The notes under the pieces: model-generated | The model's input: only the letters and a program-made list of their open reading frames with translations | Told to the model about the DNA's origin: nothing | Databases searched by the model: none | Position numbers and translations under genes: made by a program | In this document: in pieces, positions 9,194 to 17,972 of the stretch | Layout: every line of letters begins with the position of its first letter | How positions within the stretch are numbered: the stretch's first letter is position 1 | DNA from: Sphingobacteriaceae bacterium | Lineage (GTDB): Bacteria > Bacteroidota > Bacteroidia > B-17B0 > Aurantibacillaceae | Assembly (NCBI GenBank): GCA_016705695.1 | Contig: JADJLA010000002.1 | Coordinates: forward strand, 372,001 to 436,000 | DNA: 64,000 bases | Direction: 5' to 3'

Positions 9194-10138
9194 ATGTCCT
9201 CATCCAAAAAAAGTAAATACGATCTAGTAAAAACCATGTGCGCTATTCATGCCCCCAGCGGAAATGAAGTTCAAATGAAAGAGTTTATATTAAATTATAT
9301 TGCAAAGAACAGCAAGAACTGGAAACACAAACCAAAAGTAATTCACGGCAAAGGTTTTCAGGATAATATCATTTTGATATTTGGAAAACCTCGCACCGCA
9401 GTGTTTGCGCATTTAGATAGCATTGGGTTTACCGTGCGTTACGGAAAGCAATTGGTGAAAATTGGCGGACCGGTTTGTAAAACCGGTATTGAATTGGTAG
9501 GAACTGACAGTAAAGGAACGCAAACTGTTACTTTACAGGTTACCGAAAAACATGGAATGCGCGAATTGAGTTACAAAGGTAAGCGCGATTTTGAAAGAGG
9601 AACTGAACTAGTATTTAAACAGCATTGGAAAGAAGATAAGAACTTCATTCAATCATGCTATATGGATAATAGACTTGGAGTTTACAATGCTTTAAAAGTT
9701 GCCGAAATATTAAAGAACGGGGCTATTGTATTTAGCACTTACGAAGAACATGGCGGAGGATCAGTTGCTTATTTACAAAAATATCTTTACGACAAATATA
9801 AGATCACTCAAGGGTTGATCTCAGACATCTCATGGATAAGCGATGGCGTGCATCCGGGAAAAGGCCCGGTAATATCTATGCGCGATAGTTTGATCCCAAG
9901 AAGAAGTTATATTGATAAGATCATTAGCTTAGCCAAAAAGAACAAAGCCATATTTCAATTAGAAGTAGAAGGAAGTGGTGGAAGCGATGCTAAAGAATTG
10001 CAAATGGGTGAAGCACCTTGGGATTGGTGTTTTATTGGTGCCGGTGAACAAGGTGTACATTCACCTGAAGAAAAAGTTCACAAAGATGATATTGAGAACA
10101 TGATCAAATTATATCAAGTACTTTTAAAGGAACTTTAA
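9194..10138 (+). CDS. M42-family aminopeptidase-like metallopeptidase
   Basis: 314 residues resembling the M42 (glutamyl aminopeptidase/FrvX) family of co-catalytic dinuclear metal peptidases. Visible metal and catalytic features are FAHLDSIGF (His and Asp), MDNRLG (bridging Asp), YEEHGGG (catalytic and ligand Glu pair), ISDISW (Asp) and a late VHSPEE (His). The middle insert (about 80-150) fits the PDZ-like dimerisation domain of M42. No signal peptide, so cytosolic. Last gene of the + strand run; its 3' end faces hupB across a bidirectional terminator. Confidence 0.88.
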   Translation: MSSSKKSKYDLVKTMCAIHAPSGNEVQMKEFILNYIAKNSKNWKHKPKVIHGKGFQDNIILIFGKPRTAVFAHLDSIGFTVRYGKQLVKIGGPVCKTGIELVGTDSKGTQTVTLQVTEKHGMRELSYKGKRDFERGTELVFKQHWKEDKNFIQSCYMDNRLGVYNALKVAEILKNGAIVFSTYEEHGGGSVAYLQKYLYDKYKITQGLISDISWISDGVHPGKGPVISMRDSLIPRRSYIDKIISLAKKNKAIFQLEVEGSGGSDAKELQMGEAPWDWCFIGAGEQGVHSPEEKVHKDDIENMIKLYQVLLKEL

Positions 10139-10145
10139 GCAAATA

Positions 10146-10175
10146 AAAAAGGCCACTCAAACGAGCGGCCTTTTT
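10146..10175. terminator. Bidirectional terminator between the M42 peptidase and hupB
   Basis: Stem GGCC-A-CTC, loop AAAC, GAG-C-GGCC (10151-10170), flanked by an A run on the left (10145-10150) and five T on the right (10171-10175). It therefore works as an intrinsic terminator in both directions between two convergent genes. Confidence 0.85.
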
Positions 10176-10194
10176 GTTTAATTGTGGTTAACAA

Positions 10195-10473
10195 TTATTT
10201 TTTGTTCACTGAACCTGCAAGGTCAGAACCAGCTTTAAATTTCACTACTTTTTTAGCAGCAATTTTAATTTCTTTACCTGTTTGTGGGTTACGACCAACA
10301 CGAGCCGAACGCTTAGCAACAGTAAAAGAACCGAATCCTACTAATCCAATTCTGTCACCTTTTTTTAATGCTTTGTTGATAGCATCGATAGTTGAATCTA
10401 ATGCACGACCAGCGTCTGCCTTAGTTAATTTAGCGCTAGATGCAATTGCATCAATTAATTCTGCTTTGTTCAT
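10195..10473 (-). CDS. hupB: HU family DNA-binding protein
   Basis: 92 residues, typical HU length. MNKAELIDAIA opens the helical dimer core, GFGSFTV marks the start of the beta saddle, and the DNA-binding arm contains the canonical GRNPQTGKEI with the intercalating proline. A nucleoid protein that bends DNA as a dimer. It is monocistronic: a well-formed promoter lies at 10514-10543 and a terminator at 10146-10175. HU genes often carry various symbols; hupB is used here as a family symbol. Confidence 0.96.
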   Translation of the reverse strand: MNKAELIDAIASSAKLTKADAGRALDSTIDAINKALKKGDRIGLVGFGSFTVAKRSARVGRNPQTGKEIKIAAKKVVKFKAGSDLAGSVNKK

Positions 10474-10513
10474 TTTAGTTTTTTTAAGGGTTAAACAATT
10501 ATTAATTCAGCAA

Positions 10514-10543
10514 CAAATATATCTCATATTCCACTGTTGTCAA
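10514..10543 (-). promoter_or_regulatory. Bacteroidota-type promoter of hupB
   Basis: On the minus strand TTGACA (10543-10538) is followed by TATATTTG (10521-10514). The distance from TTG to the -7 box is 19 bases, matching the consensus TTG-N19-TAnnTTTG. It lies about 40 bases upstream of the ATG at 10473. Confidence 0.8.
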
Positions 10544-10708
10544 GCCTTGCAGAGGACAAAAGCCGTATTATTGTTGAAAAACCGGGGTTTTGTTAATAAC
10601 TATTGGCTGAAATCGTTTAGCAGCAAGGGTTTTGAGCGATCAAGCTACTGTGTTTGTGAATATAACAGCGATTCAGAGCGTCGATGCCCGCTAAGCGAAC
10701 AACAGCCA

Positions 10709-11674
10709 CTATTTAAGCAAAGTTCCTTCGCTAAATTTATAGCCGTTCAAAAATTCTTTTACAGCCATTCTTTTTTTGCCTTGCAATTGCACTTCTATTA
10801 ATTGCAAAATTCCATCGGCACAATTAATATGTATAAACGTTTTGTTATCGGTGTCAATTAAACCTTTTGGTGTGTTGCTGCTATTTGCGATCATCACTGC
10901 CTTATATATTTTTAAGATTTGTGTTTGTCCGTTTGAGTCAACAAATTCGGTGAACGCAGTTGGGTAAGGACTTAATCCTCGCACATGATCATATATTTTC
11001 TTCAGGGGCCAGGTCCAATTTATTTTACAAGTATCTTTATATAATTTTGGGGCGTGTGTAGCAAGTGTATCATCTTGCTTAATAAAATTCAGAGGTATAC
11101 CGCTTCGAGAGTCATCAATGGCTTTTACACTTTTCACTATCAACTTTGCTCCAATTACCATCAGCTCGTCGTGTAATTCGCCGGCGGTTGTAGTATCATC
11201 CAATTTTACTTTCTCACGAAATAAAATATTCCCTGTATCAATTTCATGCGACAGTTTAAATGTAGTAACTCCGCTTTCTGCATCACCATTCATCACAGCC
11301 CAATTGATAGGCGCGGCACCGCGGTATTTTGGTAATAAAGATCCATGAAGATTAAAAGTTCCTAATGGAGGCATATTCCAAACTATTTCAGGCAACATTC
11401 TAAATGCAACAACGATCTGAAGATCTGCTTTCAAACTTCTTAATTCCTTTATAAAATTTTCGTCCTTTAAATTTGTTGGCTGCAATATTTTAAGATCGTG
11501 CTTTAAAGCAAATTCTTTTACAGCACTAATTTGGATCTTCTGCCCCCTACCAGCAGGTTTATCAGGCACTGTAATAACGCCAACAATGTTGCAATTGTTT
11601 TGAATAAGCGCATCCAAACTCGCCACAGCAAATTCGGGAGTACCCATAAAAACTATTTTAAGTTTATCACTCAT
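10709..11674 (-). CDS. fmt: Methionyl-tRNA formyltransferase
   Basis: Formylates Met-tRNA(fMet) using 10-formyltetrahydrofolate, a cytosolic step of initiation. 321 residues, normal length. The N-terminal Rossmann-like domain begins KIVFMGTPEFAVASLDALI; the catalytic motif NLHGSLLPKYRGAAP gives Asn108 and His110, and SHEIDTGNIL gives Asp146. The C-terminal OB-like domain starts near 210 (INWTWPLKKIYDHVRGLSP). The ATG abuts the stop codon of the upstream DUF5916 gene with no spacer, so it is the last gene of the long minus-strand run that starts at 17830. The 235-base gap to hupB holds the hupB promoter and no further gene. Confidence 0.97.
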   Translation of the reverse strand: MSDKLKIVFMGTPEFAVASLDALIQNNCNIVGVITVPDKPAGRGQKIQISAVKEFALKHDLKILQPTNLKDENFIKELRSLKADLQIVVAFRMLPEIVWNMPPLGTFNLHGSLLPKYRGAAPINWAVMNGDAESGVTTFKLSHEIDTGNILFREKVKLDDTTTAGELHDELMVIGAKLIVKSVKAIDDSRSGIPLNFIKQDDTLATHAPKLYKDTCKINWTWPLKKIYDHVRGLSPYPTAFTEFVDSNGQTQILKIYKAVMIANSSNTPKGLIDTDNKTFIHINCADGILQLIEVQLQGKKRMAVKEFLNGYKFSEGTLLK

Positions 11675-13918
11675 TTATACATTTAACCAGTATACAAATT
11701 TAACAACAATTGCGCGGTTCTTGATAGAAAAATCGGTGTTGTTGTAATTATCACTATAAACTATAAAAAGATCACTCATTGGTCTGAAACGCCATTGCAA
11801 CCTTCCGTTGAAGTTAATATTGTTGGCTTGCGTGTTATACTGCCAAAAGGTAGTTAAAAATAATGAACGCGAAACCGAAAGCTCTATACGAGGACTGATG
11901 AGATCCAATTCTACTTTTTTGCTCAGGTATGGTAAATAGATCTCATCACGAGTATAAGATGCAGAGAAGATCAGGTAAGGCTGCAGGCGATATGTGAGAT
12001 CGGCTACCATAGAGAATTTATTTCCGGTAAAATAACTGCCATAAGTTGCGGTAACTCCACCGGTAAAAGTTTTGCGTACATCCGAACGAATATTAACACC
12101 TGCATTTTGATAGAGATAATCGCCCGATGCTGTTGTTTGTGGTTTTCCGCTAAAACTTACATCGGTTGGAAATAAAAGTTTGGTATAATATGCATTAGCA
12201 ATGAAAGAAAGGAAAGCCGAACTTTTAAAATAAAGATCATAGGAACCTTTCATAAGCCAATCGGTGTTTTTAAATGCTTGGTTACGATAATGATCGAGGT
12301 TGATTGTGTGTCCAATTTTATTGATAAATCCATTTTTAGGAAAAGAATAATAATACAGATGCGGTTCTAGGCGCCAATATGTAAATCGATTCAACTTTCC
12401 TGCTTGGTCTGCTTGAAATATCCGTGGTGTAAAACCAACTTCGGCATTGTAATTCTTATCTACATACTCATGATTCCATTCTACAGTCCAATGCCGCGAA
12501 CTATAATTTAACCAACTTGCATGCGTAAACGCATTCGAATTATTTTTACTTCCCAATGAATGATGAAAAAAGAATTTACCATTCCATCTATTGCTAGCGC
12601 TTGCTAAGTTGTAGTCTAAACCAAATACACGATTATAATTATTATCCGAGTAACCGCTGGTATCGAATTGCTGTCGATTCACAAAAATTGCCGCAATATT
12701 ACTACGTTTAAATACATTGTATTGAGCCGCCGCGGTAAAATAATTCTGCGAAAAAACTTTTCGTGTACTGAAAGATCTCTCGCCGGTTTGCATATCTAAA
12801 ATACCAATGCGCCAATTCTTACTTGGCTTTCCGCTTAATCGTACGCCACCTAAAATTGGAATGATATTACCGTTATCTAAACCAATTCGTCTTGAAAAAA
12901 ATGGACGGATCTGCCGAAATCCAAAACGATCGAACAGATCACTATTCTCGATAAAGAATTGCCGCTGCTCCGGAAAAAACAAACTAAAGCGCGTTAAGTT
13001 GGTTAATTGTCTATCTACTTCAACTTGACTAAAATCAGGGTTAACAGTCATATCCAAATTAAGAGACGAACCCAAAACCATTTTTGCATCGGCGCCAACG
13101 CTGCCATCAATTTTTTGCGAGCCGGGAATTTTATAATCCTCACTAAAACGTCCTATCCCATATGGGATCACTGAAGTATTAGAGCCGCTCTTTTTTGGCG
13201 GTTCTTTTTCAAATACAAGATCACCGGCAAAAGCCAATGTAGAAATATTGAACTGCCTAGGTACTTTTACCCAACACGTATTTTCATTTGTTCCAAGATC
13301 ATTACGAGAAAAATTTATTCGCCAAGTTGCCAAGTTTCCCTTAAATCGAATCGACTTGAACGGGATCTGCATTTCAACTGTCCACTTTCCCTTATAGCGT
13401 TTAGTTTCGCCATACCATTTGTTATCCCAAATAGTTGTAACACCCATACCACCCCCATTTGATACTAAACCTTCACGTTGAACCCCATAAGGATTTAATC
13501 CAAACGAAAAACCATTTTGCTGATCGCTGAACGGATCTATTGTTGCAACAAAAGCATCACTTATTGGATACGAAAAATCACGTTTTAATGATTGTACCAC
13601 ATATTTATGAGGGATGCTATCGTAACAAATTGCAGCTATGTATAAATTATTTTGGTCATAAGCCACCATCACTTCTGTTCTTTCCTTTGCTAAAGAAGTA
13701 TCATTGGGGAAATTTTGCCAGAAGCCGCTGCTTTTTTGTGCCGTTTGCCAAATAGACTCTGAAAGATCTCCATCAATAATCATCTTCTCAGAAATAAAAT
13801 TTGCAGAGATACTTTTGCCTGTTCCTTGCGAAAAAACAACTGCAAATATGCTTAGAAAAAATAAAGTACTGAGCGATCTAACATGTTTAAAATTGAGTAA
13901 ATAAACTATCATACCCAT
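11675..13918 (-). CDS. DUF5916 outer-membrane protein with CBM9-like N-terminal domain
   Basis: 747 residues. Signal peptide (hydrophobic core LFFLSIFAVVFSQG); the third residue is also Met, so the start could be 13912. The N-terminal third resembles carbohydrate-binding family 9 (KMIIDGDLSESIWQTAQ, then DQNNLYIAAICYDS), and the rest matches DUF5916 (PYGVQREGLVSNGG, MTVNPDFSQVEVD, FFPEQRQFFIENSDLF). The C-terminal half is rich in aromatic amphipathic strands and ends in VVKFVYWLNV, typical of an outer-membrane barrel. Function unknown. It lies nine bases after the frameshifted membrane gene and abuts fmt. Confidence 0.85.
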   Translation of the reverse strand: MGMIVYLLNFKHVRSLSTLFFLSIFAVVFSQGTGKSISANFISEKMIIDGDLSESIWQTAQKSSGFWQNFPNDTSLAKERTEVMVAYDQNNLYIAAICYDSIPHKYVVQSLKRDFSYPISDAFVATIDPFSDQQNGFSFGLNPYGVQREGLVSNGGGMGVTTIWDNKWYGETKRYKGKWTVEMQIPFKSIRFKGNLATWRINFSRNDLGTNENTCWVKVPRQFNISTLAFAGDLVFEKEPPKKSGSNTSVIPYGIGRFSEDYKIPGSQKIDGSVGADAKMVLGSSLNLDMTVNPDFSQVEVDRQLTNLTRFSLFFPEQRQFFIENSDLFDRFGFRQIRPFFSRRIGLDNGNIIPILGGVRLSGKPSKNWRIGILDMQTGERSFSTRKVFSQNYFTAAAQYNVFKRSNIAAIFVNRQQFDTSGYSDNNYNRVFGLDYNLASASNRWNGKFFFHHSLGSKNNSNAFTHASWLNYSSRHWTVEWNHEYVDKNYNAEVGFTPRIFQADQAGKLNRFTYWRLEPHLYYYSFPKNGFINKIGHTINLDHYRNQAFKNTDWLMKGSYDLYFKSSAFLSFIANAYYTKLLFPTDVSFSGKPQTTASGDYLYQNAGVNIRSDVRKTFTGGVTATYGSYFTGNKFSMVADLTYRLQPYLIFSASYTRDEIYLPYLSKKVELDLISPRIELSVSRSLFLTTFWQYNTQANNINFNGRLQWRFRPMSDLFIVYSDNYNNTDFSIKNRAIVVKFVYWLNV

Positions 13919-13927
13919 TTTAATAAA

Positions 13928-14676
13928 TTACAAATAGTATAAGAGCAATGCGATCAAGCCGAATACCCAGTATGTAATAAAAGCCCAACAGATCCAATTT
14001 ACAATCTTCGCTAATTTACGTCCTTTATATTTATCCGGATTCATATCAATCTCCTTCATGGCGTAATACAAAAAAACAAGTCCTACGATTGCTCCTAACC
14101 CAAACAACCATCCAAAAAATATCACTGCCAGTAGTGCCCATATGACTTTGGGATGAACTCTTTTTGGCGCCTTAAAAGTGTTTTGACCATTTCCGGATTT
14201 ACTGTACGGGTCAGATTTATAAACAGGCTCAGAAACTACAATATTCTCAACCACACCATTCGCATAGCGTATAGATTGCACGGTTCCCTTATTTACAACA
14301 AATACCGGCCCTCCAAATTATCGCAACGTTTGTACTTTATTTTATCATCCGTAATTTCAGTAACGCGCGCTGTAACTTTATCACCCGACTTAAATGTGAT
14401 TACATCTCCGCAAGTGTCCATCAAAACAATGTTTCTTTTAACAGCTAAAATACTTTCCGGTTCAGGTTCTGATGTTTTTGAAGCGGTAACATATTCCGTT
14501 TCGATCACTTCCTTTACAGACGAAATAATATGCTTCTCAGATACATTTTTAGTACCCGGAGCACTTGTTCTCTTTTGAAAAGCCCAATCAATATAATAGC
14601 CGTCACGGTAAGTGCGTTTTTTTACCGAGCAAGATGCCAATAAGACAATAGCGATTATAGTAATTAAGTATCTCAT
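13928..14676 (-). pseudogene. Lipoprotein/membrane protein gene split by one missing base
   Basis: Two adjacent frames make one gene. The first (14676 to 14293) encodes a lipoprotein signal (LLASCS) and ends KIKYKRCDNLEG followed by out-of-frame RYLL and a stop. The second (to 13928) is open upstream of its first ATG and reads PVFVVNKGTVQSIRYANG, then two membrane helices (about 45-80 and 92-115 of that frame). Joining them at 14308-14313 gives CDNLEG-PVFVVNKGT, the expected junction of a common Bacteroidota protein type in which a short beta domain (GDKVTARVTEITDDKIKY) precedes IRYANG and membrane segments. One base is missing in the GGGCC stretch. The corrected product would be 249 residues. 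It may be a sequencing error, not a true pseudogene. Its start overlaps the DedA stop (TAATG). Confidence 0.8.
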
Positions 14677-15320
14677 TAACTTTTTTGCTTGCTCATTTTT
14701 GCTTTAAGCACATTTATTAATATCGGCAACATAGAAACAAAGATGATCCCAAGGATCACTTTCTCGAAATTATTTTTTATAACTGGGATATTTCCAAAAT
14801 AATAACCTGCCAAAGATAAAAGAGGCACCCATAACAAAGCGCCGCCAACACAAAATGAAATATAACGTGGGTAATTCATCTTCCCTAAACCTGCTGCAAA
14901 TGGGGCGAAAGTTCTTACAATAGGTACAAAACGTGCCATTATAATTGTTTTGCCACCGTGTTTTTCATAGAAAGCATGGGTCTTATCGAGGTACTCGCGT
15001 TTTATAATTCGCTTTAAAAACTTGATATTAAAAACTTTTTCTCCAAAAAACCGACCAACAAAATAATTTACATTATCTCCAAGAATGGCAGAGCATATCA
15101 GCAGAACGATCAACAGCCAAATGTTAAGGATACCGTTTGAAGCTGTAAGCATTCCGGCCGCGAACAATAAAGAATCGCCTGGTAAAAGAGGAGTAGCAAC
15201 CAAACCGGTTTCACAAAAAATGATGAGACATAATATCAAGTATGTTGTTTTCTGATATTCAAACATCAAATCTCCGAGGTGTTTATCCAGATGGAGAAAA
15301 AAATCAATAAATGTTCCCAT
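14676..15320 (-). CDS. DedA/VTT-domain family membrane protein
   Basis: 214 residues with about five hydrophobic segments. DedA hallmarks are present: FCETGLVATPLLPGDSLLFA with the membrane acid, GDNVNYFVGRFFG, and ARFVPIVRTFAPFAAG with the conserved arginines. Family members are inner-membrane proteins with flippase-like or proton-coupled activity on lipids (undecaprenyl phosphate, phosphatidylethanolamine in studied cases); the substrate here is unknown. The gene starts one base after the rhodanese stop and its own stop overlaps the next ATG. Confidence 0.92.
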   Translation of the reverse strand: MGTFIDFFLHLDKHLGDLMFEYQKTTYLILCLIIFCETGLVATPLLPGDSLLFAAGMLTASNGILNIWLLIVLLICSAILGDNVNYFVGRFFGEKVFNIKFLKRIIKREYLDKTHAFYEKHGGKTIIMARFVPIVRTFAPFAAGLGKMNYPRYISFCVGGALLWVPLLSLAGYYFGNIPVIKNNFEKVILGIIFVSMLPILINVLKAKMSKQKS

Positions 15321-15321
15321 A

Positions 15322-15624
15322 TTACAATCCTATTTCTTCGTTATAAGCTAATATACCACCTTTTAAATTATACAGATTGGTATAACCTAATTGCGCTTCC
15401 AAAGCTTGTATAGCAGTAGCACTGCGCTTTCCGCTGCGACAATGAATAACCACTTGCTTATCCTTGGCAACCTCTCCAGCTCTGTCCAATATATCACCCA
15501 ATGGAATAAGCAAACCATTCAAATTTGCTTCATCAAATTCATGCTCTTCACGAACATCTACCAACTGAAAATTGGCATTGCTGTCTTTTAATTGTTTTAG
15601 TTCTTGTACTGTAATTTCCTTCAT
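15322..15624 (-). CDS. Rhodanese-like domain protein
   Basis: 100 residues forming a single rhodanese domain without a signal peptide. The sequence QLVDVREEHEFDEANLNG is the N-terminal signature and VVIHCRSGKRSATA is the active-site loop with catalytic Cys in CRSGKRS. Such proteins carry persulfide sulfur for transfer. It sits in the same transcript as ComA, four bases downstream of it, so a link to sulfur metabolism is conceivable but unproven. Confidence 0.93.
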   Translation of the reverse strand: MKEITVQELKQLKDSNANFQLVDVREEHEFDEANLNGLLIPLGDILDRAGEVAKDKQVVIHCRSGKRSATAIQALEAQLGYTNLYNLKGGILAYNEEIGL

Positions 15625-15628
15625 AAAA

Positions 15629-16420
15629 TTATATTTCTTGTTTCATTGCTTCCGGTAAAAATGTAAAAAAGGTATCTCCTCTTAATCCTAAACGCAATGT
15701 TTCTAAAGGGATCACATCGTCAGGACTTATATTCCCTAAATTCACATTTGCGCCAAATAATTTAATAAAATACACTTGCTGACTTTTTTGAGGTGTTTCC
15801 CAAATAATATTCTCTATCTTAACTTTATTAACGATACGATTTATCAATATGGTGTGTGCACTTCCGTTCTTATGGAAAATACCAACAGTTCCACTTTCGC
15901 GAGCCTCCGCAATAACTTTAAAAGCCCCTGCTTCCAACTCATTTTGCATCATGCTTATCCAACGTGCAGGGTGAATGATCACACCTTCTTCTTTACTTCC
16001 TACTTCACTTAATACAGTAAAATCCTTCGCTAGTCGTTGGATATATTCGCATTTTTTATCATGATTCAGAGTAATACTTCCATCACTTACTTCGGCACAG
16101 TTCAAACCCAGTTCGCTAATGCATTTGATATAATCGTCAAATTTATCCCTTACAATAAAAGCCTCAAGCAATGTACCGCCTAAGTACACTTTCATTCCTG
16201 CATCCTTATAGAGCTTAATTTTCTCTTTCAAATTTTTAGATACGACAGAAGTGCCGAAACCAAGTTTAATGAAATCAATGTAATCACTGCCGGCGGTCAA
16301 TAGATCTTCCGCTTGTCGCGTCGAAAGCCCCTTGTCCATTACCATCGTTAAACCTGTAGCACGTGGTCTCTCAGTGCGCTGTGGAATATGTTCCAAATTA
16401 AAATTATACTTAGTTGCCAT
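15629..16420 (-). CDS. comA: Phosphosulfolactate synthase (ComA family)
   Basis: 263 residues. ComA adds sulfite to phosphoenolpyruvate to make (2R)-phospho-3-sulfolactate, the first step of archaeal coenzyme M synthesis and of sulfolactate formation in some bacteria. Blocks shared with the archaeal enzyme are TMVMDKGLS, DYIDFIKLGFGTS, KVYLGGTLLEA, CAEVSDGSI, ETPQKSQQVYFIKLFG and LETLRLGLRGDTF. It is a TIM-barrel, cytosolic. The genes needed to finish coenzyme M (comB to comE) are not in the window, so the product is more likely another sulfonate. It lies between a TPR protein (three-base gap) and a rhodanese (four-base gap). Confidence 0.9.
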   Translation of the reverse strand: MATKYNFNLEHIPQRTERPRATGLTMVMDKGLSTRQAEDLLTAGSDYIDFIKLGFGTSVVSKNLKEKIKLYKDAGMKVYLGGTLLEAFIVRDKFDDYIKCISELGLNCAEVSDGSITLNHDKKCEYIQRLAKDFTVLSEVGSKEEGVIIHPARWISMMQNELEAGAFKVIAEARESGTVGIFHKNGSAHTILINRIVNKVKIENIIWETPQKSQQVYFIKLFGANVNLGNISPDDVIPLETLRLGLRGDTFFTFLPEAMKQEI

Positions 16421-16423
16421 AAA

Positions 16424-17830
16424 TTATTTTTTATATTGATTAATTAATTGCAAAAGTTCATCGTTATCCTCCAATGCAGGCGCATATTCAAAAATTGCAC
16501 CGTGCTCGTTATAATCCAATTGCAAGGCATTTGCAAATACCGACATGGCATCTTGCTTGTTTCCTGACTCTAAAAGCAAAACACCTAAGCGGTAATACAA
16601 AGAGGGGACATCCGGAAAATTTTTGATGCCCTCCTGGATAACCTCTAAAGCCTCCGTAAAATAACCCGATTCGTGCATGAGTTTACTGTAATCTAACCAC
16701 ACATCGTAATCAGGATATTCCAATTCAATAACGCGTTGATAAGCTAAGGCCGCTTCTTCCTGAAACCCCAATTTTTGTTGCACTTCAGCAAATACATACC
16801 AGTATTCTGCTTCGTTAGGATTTATCTCAATAGCCTTTTTGATATAATGAATTCCTTCTGTTAAACGATTCAATGAATCCAAACAAATTCCAATAGCTAA
16901 CCAACCATCGGCATTTGCCTGATCCAACTTTACACACTTGTTGAAATTTATCAAAGCGTTCTCATAATCCTCCGAATTTTCATAACACTCTCCGATGTAA
17001 TAATACGTGGTGGGATCGCCCTCTTCGTATTTTAAAGTTTCTTTATAAACTGTAATTGCTTCGGTATAACGCTTTAATTGCGCCAATGAATTTGCTTTAT
17101 TGAAGTAGGCCGAACTAAATTGCTCGTTGATGGCAATTGAATAATCATAAGCGTCAATAGCTTTTTCAAACATTCCTAAGCGGCCGTATGAGAGCCCTAA
17201 ATTGAACCATGCGTAGTAACTGTATGGATTGTTTTCAATATATGCTGCAAAAAAGGAAACTGCTTCTTCACTTTTTGAAGTAAGATCAAAACACAGAGAT
17301 ATTTCATTTAATGCCGTTTCGTTCTTAGGATTTATTTTGATAGCCTTTTTAAAATAGAACAGAGCATCATCAGGTTTATCATCATTTAAAAATTCAATTC
17401 CCAAGGCCACGTAAACTTCATCTTTAAATTCTGCTAATGGAATTGCTTTTTTAAAATTTTCGATAGCTTGTTCACCTAAGCCCATTTGACTGTAGATATA
17501 TCCACGAGTCATGTAAAGATCAAAATTGCTATTCTCAATTTGTTCGATCTCGTTAAGCATATTCAAGGCTTCATGCGTAAAATGCTGGGTTGACAAGTAC
17601 TGCGCTTTTTTTATTTTTAGAATTGAGGAAAAAGGATAGTGCGCAATACCATAATCGATGGCCTTTTTTGCCATTTCGTAATTAAGCCACTGCATATAGT
17701 ACTCAATAACCTCCTCAAGCTCGTCGGCATCAAAAAAAGATGACTCGCCATTGTTGATCATATTCTCGAAACGCTTCAGTATCTCCTCAAACTCCTTATC
17801 ATTCATTCCTTCGTCATCAAATTCACTCAT
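16424..17830 (-). CDS. Cytosolic tetratricopeptide repeat protein
   Basis: 468 residues with no signal peptide. After an acidic N-terminus (SEFDDEGMNDKEFEEIL) it consists of about a dozen TPR units of 34 residues, for example GEQAIENFKKAIPLAEF, DDALFYFKKAIKINPKN and YEDALINF-type helices ending in the usual N-P turn. A scaffold protein; partners cannot be read from sequence. It is the first gene of the minus-strand run that continues through comA and fmt. The 142-base upstream gap is AT-rich, with no exact TAnnTTTG match that I could place. Confidence 0.88.
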   Translation of the reverse strand: MSEFDDEGMNDKEFEEILKRFENMINNGESSFFDADELEEVIEYYMQWLNYEMAKKAIDYGIAHYPFSSILKIKKAQYLSTQHFTHEALNMLNEIEQIENSNFDLYMTRGYIYSQMGLGEQAIENFKKAIPLAEFKDEVYVALGIEFLNDDKPDDALFYFKKAIKINPKNETALNEISLCFDLTSKSEEAVSFFAAYIENNPYSYYAWFNLGLSYGRLGMFEKAIDAYDYSIAINEQFSSAYFNKANSLAQLKRYTEAITVYKETLKYEEGDPTTYYYIGECYENSEDYENALINFNKCVKLDQANADGWLAIGICLDSLNRLTEGIHYIKKAIEINPNEAEYWYVFAEVQQKLGFQEEAALAYQRVIELEYPDYDVWLDYSKLMHESGYFTEALEVIQEGIKNFPDVPSLYYRLGVLLLESGNKQDAMSVFANALQLDYNEHGAIFEYAPALEDNDELLQLINQYKK

Positions 17831-17972
17831 GTTGTATACTCAAAAAAAGTATATTAGTTAATAAAGATATTGTTTTTTTAGGGAAAACCCCAAGAAAATA
17901 CATTTATATGTATTTGATAGATAGATGGTTAAAAAATTACAGAAATTGTCAATAACCTCTGTATTTATTATA

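Noticed and set aside
10184..10801. A 205-codon + strand open frame across the hupB gene and the end of fmt
   Set aside because: It is the antisense of two well-conserved genes and of the hupB promoter; its product has no recognisable features.
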